Source: Promicromonosporaceae bacterium
GTDB lineage: Bacteria > Actinomycetota > Actinomycetes > Actinomycetales > Cellulomonadaceae
NCBI GenBank assembly: GCA_009782865.1
Contig: WRIF01000025.1
Coordinates: 1-10,913 of the forward strand
Reading direction: 5' to 3'
Length of the DNA stretch: 10,913 nucleotides
The notes beneath the pieces were generated by a model. It saw only the letters and a program-made list of their open reading frames with translations, was not told the DNA's origin and did not search any database. The translations under genes and the position numbers were made by a program. Shown here one piece after another: positions 6,336-10,913 of this stretch; the first letter of the stretch is position 1, and every line of letters begins with the position of its first letter.

Positions 6336-7265
6336 ATGGTGGACATAGTGGTGGTGGGCTCGATCAACGTGGACATGTTGGCGCGGGTAGGCCGGCATCC
6401 GCTTCCAGGGGAGACCGTGCTGGGCGACGACCTGGTCATGCTGCCCGGCGGCAAGGGGGCCAACCAGGCCGTCGCCGCCGCCCGCCTGGCCGACCGTCCC
6501 GGGGTGGTGGCAATGGTTGGCGCGGTGGGCAACGACCAGTTTGCCGAACCGGCGCTCTCCGGACTGGTTGGAGCCGACGTCGACCTGCAGCATCTGATAA
6601 GGGTCGACCGCCCTACCGGCATCGCGCTCATCACGGTCGATGAGGCGGGGGAGAACTCGATCGTCGTCGTGCCCGGCGCCAACCAGGCGGTCACGCCTCG
6701 CCTGGTGCGCCAGGCAGGGGCCCTGGTGCGGGACGCCCGGGTGTTGGTGCTGCAGTGCGAGATTCCCACAGCGGCGCTCGCCGAGGCCGCGCGCACCACC
6801 GGCGGGCGCGTGATCCTCAACTTCGCCCCGGTCGCCCCCCTCGACGCCGACACCGTGCTCCGCGCCGACCCGTTGATCGTCAACCAGCACGAGGCCCGGG
6901 GGGCCCTGCAGGCCCTGGGCGTGGCTCCCAGCGACGATGACGACGACGAGACCCTCGCCCGCGCCCTCGTGGCCGCCGGGGTGGCCTCGGTGATCGTCAC
7001 GCAGGGCGCCGCCGGCGCGCTGGTGGCAGAGGCCGGAACGCGCGGCCTGATGCGGGTGGAGTCGGTTCCCGCGCCCCGCGTTACCGCGGTAGACACCACC
7101 GGCGCCGGCGACGCCTTCGTCGGGGCGATCGCCTTCCGCCTGGCCCAGGGCGATGGCCTGGTCGAGGCCGCGCAATACGCCAACCGGGTGGGGGCGTTCG
7201 CGGTGACCAAGCGGGGAACCCAGCCCGCCTACCCCTGCCCAGCCGACCTACTGCCGGAGGCCTGA
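6336..7265 (+). CDS. rbsK: Ribokinase (PfkB family)
   Basis: 309 residues, the standard size. It phosphorylates D-ribose to ribose 5-phosphate with ATP. PfkB/ribokinase hallmarks are in order: VVVGSINVDM at residues 5-14, the sugar-binding GGKGANQAVAAARL from residue 38, PGANQAV in the middle, NFAPVAP, the VTQGAAGALV strand, and the anion hole with catalytic base DTTGAGDAF (Asp259). The run Asp200-Asp204 plus Glu205 is an acidic surface loop. I chose ATG 6336 because GAGGGGGA stands 5 nt before it and the protein then begins right at the first beta strand. An upstream in-frame ATG (6180) would add an unconvincing 52-residue tail through the hairpin region. It is the first gene of an operon with two nucleoside hydrolases, which supply free ribose, so ribose is a more likely substrate than other sugars used by PfkB kinases. 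Confidence 0.93.
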   Translation: MVDIVVVGSINVDMLARVGRHPLPGETVLGDDLVMLPGGKGANQAVAAARLADRPGVVAMVGAVGNDQFAEPALSGLVGADVDLQHLIRVDRPTGIALITVDEAGENSIVVVPGANQAVTPRLVRQAGALVRDARVLVLQCEIPTAALAEAARTTGGRVILNFAPVAPLDADTVLRADPLIVNQHEARGALQALGVAPSDDDDDETLARALVAAGVASVIVTQGAAGALVAEAGTRGLMRVESVPAPRVTAVDTTGAGDAFVGAIAFRLAQGDGLVEAAQYANRVGAFAVTKRGTQPAYPCPADLLPEA

Positions 7266-7266
7266 C

Positions 7267-8253
7267 ATGATCGACCCCTCTACCCCCGGCGCGGGCGCGT
7301 CGCCGGTCCCGGTGATCCTCGACGGAGATCCCGGGCACGACGACGCCATCGCCTGGGTGCTCGCCCTGGCCGCCCCGACCCTAGAGGTGCTGGGCATCAC
7401 CACCGTGGGCGGTAACGCGCCACTCGAGAAGACCACCTACAACACGCTGCGCATCCTGACCCTGCTAGACCGGACCGACGTGCCGGTGGCCGCGGGCGCC
7501 TCCCGCCCGCTGGTGGCCGAACCAATCGTGGCGCCATCGGTGCACGGAGAGTCGGGGCTCGATGGTCCGGAGCTGCCCGAGCCCGCGGTGCAGGCGGTGC
7601 AGGAGACGGCGGTTGAGCTGATGGCGCGGCTGCTGCGCTCCGCTTCCCGGCCGGTGTGGCTGGTGCCGACCGGCGCGCTGACCAACGTCGCCGCCCTCCT
7701 GCTTGCCCACCCCGAGCTGCACGCCCGCATCGCCGGAATCTCGCTGATGGGGGGCGGCATCCAGCGCGGCAACTGGACCCCGGCGGCGGAGTTCAACATC
7801 CTGGTCGACCCGGAGGCGGCGAAGATTGTGTTCGAGTCGGGCCTGCCGCTGAAGATGGCCGGGCTCGACGTCACGGAGCGCGCCCAGTTCCTGCCGGAAG
7901 ACTTCGAGGCGGTGCGCGCCGTGGGCGGCCCGTTTGCCGAGGTGGTTGCCGACTGGCTGCACTTCTTCTACGAGTTCCACCACGCCCTGGGCTACGCGGG
8001 CGCCCCGGTACACGACCCGGTGGCGGTGGTGGCCTTGATCGCCCCGGAGATCTTGCAGACTCAAGAGATGTTCGTGCAGGTGGAGACCGCCGGGCAGTAC
8101 GCGCGCGGCGCGACCATTGGAGACGTGTACGGCTCGACGGGCCGCGCCCCGAACGCGGAGGTGGCCATGGGAATAGATCGGGAGGCCTACGTGGAACTGA
8201 TCGTCACCGCCGTGCGGCGGCACTCGGAGCGGCTGGCAGGGGGCAAGCGATGA
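7267..8253 (+). CDS. Inosine/uridine-preferring type nucleoside hydrolase, first copy
   Basis: 328 residues. It hydrolyses the N-glycosidic bond of ribonucleosides to base plus ribose in the cytoplasm. The Ca2+-binding cluster DGDPGHDD (Asp19, Asp21, Asp25, Asp26) and the C-terminal VHDPVAV (His249, Asp250) are intact. PTGALTNVA, SLMGGGIQRGNWTPAAEFNILVDPEAA and LPLKMAGLDVTERAQF also fit the family. The first 14 residues (Ser/Pro/Gly/Ala) are an added lead-in before the first strand. The ATG begins 1 nt after the rbsK stop, and a GGAGG ribosome site lies 7 nt upstream inside rbsK. The gene overlaps the next hydrolase by 4 nt. Base preference (purine or pyrimidine) cannot be fixed from sequence alone. 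Confidence 0.93.
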   Translation: MIDPSTPGAGASPVPVILDGDPGHDDAIAWVLALAAPTLEVLGITTVGGNAPLEKTTYNTLRILTLLDRTDVPVAAGASRPLVAEPIVAPSVHGESGLDGPELPEPAVQAVQETAVELMARLLRSASRPVWLVPTGALTNVAALLLAHPELHARIAGISLMGGGIQRGNWTPAAEFNILVDPEAAKIVFESGLPLKMAGLDVTERAQFLPEDFEAVRAVGGPFAEVVADWLHFFYEFHHALGYAGAPVHDPVAVVALIAPEILQTQEMFVQVETAGQYARGATIGDVYGSTGRAPNAEVAMGIDREAYVELIVTAVRRHSERLAGGKR

Positions 8254-9311
8254 GCGGCCCCGGCCTTCCCACCATCATCGACTGCGACCCAGGCACCGAC
8301 GACATCGCCGCCCTGATCCTGGCTCGCCAGGTACAGGCGTTCGATGTGCGTGCGATCACCGTCACCGCCGGGAACACCGAACTCGCCGCAGGCCTGCGCA
8401 ACGCCCTCGATGTCACCGGGCTGCTCGGCTGGGAGGTGCCGGTGGCCGCCGGGGCCGCCAGGCCCTTGGCCCGCGACCTGGTCACCGCCGCCGAGTGGCA
8501 CGGCACCGACGGCAAGTATGGGATCGACATCCCCCGCTCCCTGCGGCAGGCCGACCCGCGCCCGGCCTGGCAGGTCATCTGGGAGGAGGCCGTGGCGGCA
8601 GGCGAGGTGCGACGGGCCGCCGTTGCCCCTTCCGAGGCGGCCCCAAGGAAGGTGTACGCGCCCGCGGACTCACTCGATGATGAGCCGGCGGGCCCGCACG
8701 GTGATGTCGGCGGCCTGGACGTGATCGCCGTCGGGCCGCTCACCAACATCGCCACGGCGCTCGCGGCCTACCCCGACCTGCCCAGGTACCTGCGGCGCAT
8801 CGTGTGGATGGGCGGCGGGGTGCTGGCCGGAAACACCACGCCGGCGGCCGAGTTCAACGCCTACGTGGACTCGGAGGCGGCCGAGCGGGTGCTGCACTCG
8901 GGCGTGCCGGTGTGGGTGCTGCCGCTCGATGTCACCCATGAGTGCTACCTCACCCGCGCGGAACTGGCCGAGGTCGCTGCGCTGGGGTCGCCGGCCACCG
9001 ACCTGTGGGCCGAGGTGATCGGAAGGTACCTGGACCTGGTGGAGCACTACTCCGGGGGGCGAGGGGCGGCACTCCACGACCCGGCGGCGGTGCTATTCGC
9101 CGCCGAGACCGCCGCGCCCGGCCACCCGTCGTCGTTCACCGCCGCGGCTTGCTGGATGGGGGTGGAGACCCAGGGCGAGGCCAGCCGGGGCATGACGGTC
9201 ACCGACCGCTACTCCGACAAGAAGGCGGCCGCCCCCAATGCGCACCTGGTGGAGACCGTCGACCGCCCGGCCTTCATCGAGCACCTGCTGGGCCTACTGC
9301 GGCGCTACTGA
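8250..9311 (+). CDS. Nucleoside hydrolase, second copy with an internal insertion
   Basis: 353 residues. The start is the ATG at 8250-8252 within an ATGA overlap with the first hydrolase's stop, so translation is coupled. The calcium site DCDPGTDD (Asp11, Asp13, Asp17, Asp18) and the late ALHDPAAVLF (His276, Asp277) are intact. VGPLTNIATAL, WMGGGVLAGNTTPAAEFNAYVDSEAA and VLPLDVTHECYL follow family order. Between HGTDG (84-88) and VGPLTN (161-166) it holds about 35 residues more than the first copy. That stretch is rich in Ala, Glu, Arg and Pro and looks partly disordered. The two hydrolases are clearly diverged, so they probably split substrates, for example purine versus pyrimidine nucleosides. 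Transcription likely ends in the palindromic block just downstream. Confidence 0.92.
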   Translation: MSGPGLPTIIDCDPGTDDIAALILARQVQAFDVRAITVTAGNTELAAGLRNALDVTGLLGWEVPVAAGAARPLARDLVTAAEWHGTDGKYGIDIPRSLRQADPRPAWQVIWEEAVAAGEVRRAAVAPSEAAPRKVYAPADSLDDEPAGPHGDVGGLDVIAVGPLTNIATALAAYPDLPRYLRRIVWMGGGVLAGNTTPAAEFNAYVDSEAAERVLHSGVPVWVLPLDVTHECYLTRAELAEVAALGSPATDLWAEVIGRYLDLVEHYSGGRGAALHDPAAVLFAAETAAPGHPSSFTAAACWMGVETQGEASRGMTVTDRYSDKKAAAPNAHLVETVDRPAFIEHLLGLLRRY

Positions 9312-9316
9312 AGCTA

Positions 9317-9457
9317 CCCCACGAAGACACCCCGCGAAGTTTGCGCGTTCACGCGCAATACTTCGCGGGGACCCCGAGACGCTCACCCCACGAAGTTTCT
9401 CGCTCACGCTCGAATACTTCGCGGGGACCCCGAGACGCTCACCTCGAGACGTTGACC
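9317..9457. repeat. Palindromic repeat block between convergent genes
   Basis: Two units with a 56-bp period share an identical 31-bp segment (9357-9387 and 9413-9443). Unit 1 is a long hairpin: CCCCGCGAAGT (9330-9340) then TTGCGCG pairs with CGCGCAA then ACTTCGCGGGG (9360-9370). This gives 18 bp around a TTCA loop with one bulged T (9359). Unit 2 keeps the outer 11-bp stem (9386-9396 with 9416-9426, one A-C mismatch), but its inner part differs. A partial third CCCC-CGAAG copy is at 9317-9326. The trailing 13-mer CGAGACG(C/T)T(C/G)ACC occurs three times (9375, 9431, 9445), the last touching the MFS stop codon. It may act as a bidirectional terminator, without T-runs, and looks like a REP-type or non-autonomous mobile repeat. 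Confidence 0.85.
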
Positions 9458-10840
9458 TCAGGAAGGTTCTGCTTGCGCTCGGGAGGAGGCGCGCTCCAGG
9501 ATCTCGTTGCACACGAACACGGCGAGCGCAAAGAAGGCGGCCAGCGGGAACAGCCAGACGTACGCGCGCGGGTTCTGGGCGATCATTCCCGAGGCGTACA
9601 CGCCGTCCGTGCCCAGCACGTAGCCCGGGACGTAGTCGGCCACCCAGGTGAGCACCTGCGAGGTGAGGAAGAACAGGGCGGCGATACCCGCGCCGAAGGC
9701 GGCCAGCTCGTAGCCGACAATCTTCGGCAGGATCGCCGGGCGGAACCGGTGCGCCGAGTCGGAGACCAGCGTCGGCAGCAGCGGCGCCAGGCCCAGGCCC
9801 GAGATCGCCATTCCGACGATGTTGCCGGTCAAGGCCAACACCAAGATGCCGGTGACGGCAATCAGCACCGAGGCGCGGATGATCCACAGCTCGTTGAACC
9901 AGCGGGTCAGCGAGCCGGCCACCAGGCGGCCAGCGGTCATCAGCGCGTAGTACACGGTCGAGAACAGCAGGGTTTGCTCGATGCTGTCGACCAGGCCCAT
10001 GTTGACCACGGCCACCCCCGCGAAGAACACGATGGTGTAGTCGGTGCCGCCCAGGAAAAAGAAGGTGAGAATCTCCACCATCTGGTGCCAGCGCTTGGTC
10101 AGGTAGCGGCGGCCCCCGCCCGGGGCCGACGACGGGCCGGCAGAGTCGGAGGGGTTGGCCGCGGTCAGCTCCTCGACGGGGGAGGCGTCCTCGTTGATCC
10201 ACATCTTGCGGCCAAAGGACCACAGCAGCATCGAGCCGCCGATGGCCATCACACCGACGATGACGAAGTAGCCGATGCGCCAAGACAGGCCCGGCACGTT
10301 CATGATCTGGCCCATCAGCAGCGGCGACAGGGTGGCGCCGATGCCCCAGAAGAAGTGCATCCAGTTGTTGTGCTTGGCCGTGAAGTGCTTGGCCATGTAG
10401 GAGTTCATGGACGAGGCCATGAAGCCGGTGCCCAGCCCGTAGACGGTGATGGTGGTCAGCTTCCAGGCAAACGAGGGTGACAGGGCGAGGCCCACGAAGC
10501 CGGCGGCCATGATCACCAGGCCGACGAAGTAGATGCCCTGCAGCTTGAACCACCGGTTCAGGCGGCCCAACAGAATGCCGGCCAGGGTGTAGGTGACCGA
10601 GTAGCCGACCAGGATCCAGCCGGTGTGGGCGGTGGTGAATCCTGGGTTTTCTTCGGCCATGGCCACCCAGGAGACGGTGAACGCCCCGTCGGGGAAGCCG
10701 ACCATGATGTATGACAGCAGGATCACTATCAGAAGGCCGGCCGAGTACTTGGCCACCGCCGGGGTCTTCGCCGTCGGGCGGGGAGTGGTTGCGGCGCGCT
10801 GGTCGGCCGCGGGGTCATGCGAAGGGGTGGGGTTAGCCAC
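9458..10840 (-). CDS. MFS transporter, sugar-permease type
   Basis: 460 residues with 12 likely membrane helices. A Pro/Thr/Ala-rich cytoplasmic tail of 30 residues precedes helix 1 (about 33-50), which ends in GFPDGAF. A hydrophilic loop rich in Ser, Pro and Gly between the two halves (about 210-255) is the usual central MFS loop. GRLNRWFK after helix 2 is the loop 2-3 position of the MFS signature, and HFFWGIGATLSPLLMG resembles fucose/sugar permease-type members. Substrate unknown: sugar is suggested by family resemblance, and nucleoside or ribose by the neighbouring salvage operon. The start is GTG (10838-10840) with only a weak AAAGAG-like ribosome site, and no better in-frame start is visible. 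The C-terminal tail (LERASSRAQAEPS) abuts the repeat block. It is convergent with the rbsK operon, so it is transcribed separately. Confidence 0.88.
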   Translation of the reverse strand: MANPTPSHDPAADQRAATTPRPTAKTPAVAKYSAGLLIVILLSYIMVGFPDGAFTVSWVAMAEENPGFTTAHTGWILVGYSVTYTLAGILLGRLNRWFKLQGIYFVGLVIMAAGFVGLALSPSFAWKLTTITVYGLGTGFMASSMNSYMAKHFTAKHNNWMHFFWGIGATLSPLLMGQIMNVPGLSWRIGYFVIVGVMAIGGSMLLWSFGRKMWINEDASPVEELTAANPSDSAGPSSAPGGGRRYLTKRWHQMVEILTFFFLGGTDYTIVFFAGVAVVNMGLVDSIEQTLLFSTVYYALMTAGRLVAGSLTRWFNELWIIRASVLIAVTGILVLALTGNIVGMAISGLGLAPLLPTLVSDSAHRFRPAILPKIVGYELAAFGAGIAALFFLTSQVLTWVADYVPGYVLGTDGVYASGMIAQNPRAYVWLFPLAAFFALAVFVCNEILERASSRAQAEPS

Positions 10841-10874
10841 GGGAGATCAACTCTTTCGGAAGAAGTCTTGCATT

Positions 10875-10889
10875 CCTGTCTGTGACAGG
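10875..10889. promoter_or_regulatory. Short perfect palindrome upstream of the MFS gene
   Basis: CCTGTC and GACAGG flank a TGT centre, 35 bp before the GTG start. On the minus strand a possible -10, TAGGTT (10901-10906), lies just upstream, placing the palindrome at about the transcription start. This position suits a repressor operator. The regulator is unknown. Confidence 0.4.
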
Positions 10890-10913
10890 CGGAAGTAACG
10901 AACCTACAAGGAT

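Noticed and set aside
5661..7175. A 504-codon minus-strand open frame covering the ycaQ-rbsK gap
   Set aside because: It is antisense to rbsK and out of frame with the ycaQ-like gene, and its low-complexity composition does not resemble any protein.
9330..9370. Classical rho-independent terminator with a U-tract
   Set aside because: The hairpin is strong, but neither strand has a T-run after it. I describe it as a repeat with possible terminator activity only.
9317..9457. CRISPR array
   Set aside because: There are only two full units, each is itself a long palindrome, the spacing is made of related sequence rather than unique spacers, and no cas genes are near.
8942..10480. A long open frame on the plus strand (about 512 codons) across the end of the second hydrolase and the MFS gene
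   Set aside because: It is antisense or out of frame to two clearly homologous genes. Its protein is Gly/Arg/His/Gln-rich with no family features, as expected of shadow frames in GC-rich DNA.
1..10913. tRNA, rRNA or insertion-sequence transposase genes
   Set aside because: I found no cloverleaf-like or rRNA-like stretch and no transposase domain on either strand.

Overview
The window is high-GC DNA with dense genes, short gaps and GTG as well as ATG starts. Several genes have a TANNNT hexamer 6-9 nt before the start codon and no Shine-Dalgarno sequence. Together with the protein types (short actinobacterial-type xylose isomerase, ROK regulator, class II fumarase next to xseB), this points to an actinomycete. 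A propionibacterial relative is my guess at family level, but I cannot prove it from the sequence.

Layout. (1) 1-638, minus: the 5' part of xylA (xylose isomerase), running off the left edge. (2) 639-792: a divergent control region with a 20-bp imperfect palindrome at 741-760, placed to overlap both promoters. (3) 793-1983, plus: a ROK-family repressor, probably XylR. (4) 1983-2030: three tandem 16-bp units. (5) 2061-3044, plus: a YrbG-type cation/Ca2+ antiporter. (6) 3041-3076: an 8-bp perfect inverted repeat joining the stop codons of two convergent genes. (7) 3073-6019, minus: a compact cluster transcribed in the order ycaQ-like crosslink DNA glycosylase, xseB, fumC. (8) 6020-6335: a 316-bp divergent gap holding four inverted repeats in a row, then a promoter. 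(9) 6336-9311, plus: a tightly coupled operon of ribokinase and two nucleoside hydrolases. (10) 9317-9457: a repeat block with two 56-bp-period palindromic units. (11) 9458-10840, minus: an MFS transporter of sugar-permease type. (12) 10841-10913: its upstream region with a short palindrome.

How the genes work together. The left end is a xylose-use module under a local repressor. The rbsK operon is a nucleoside salvage route: the hydrolases split nucleosides into base and ribose, and ribokinase makes ribose 5-phosphate, which joins the pentose phosphate pathway that xylose also enters through xylulose 5-phosphate. The MFS carrier may import a sugar or nucleoside, but its substrate cannot be read from sequence. 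The ycaQ-xseB pair puts two DNA repair functions side by side, followed by a TCA-cycle enzyme.

All protein families here are known. No wholly new system is evident. The least explained pieces are the non-coding ones: the hairpin array at 6071-6227, the palindromic repeat block at 9317-9457, and the recurring TANNNT elements just ahead of start codons.
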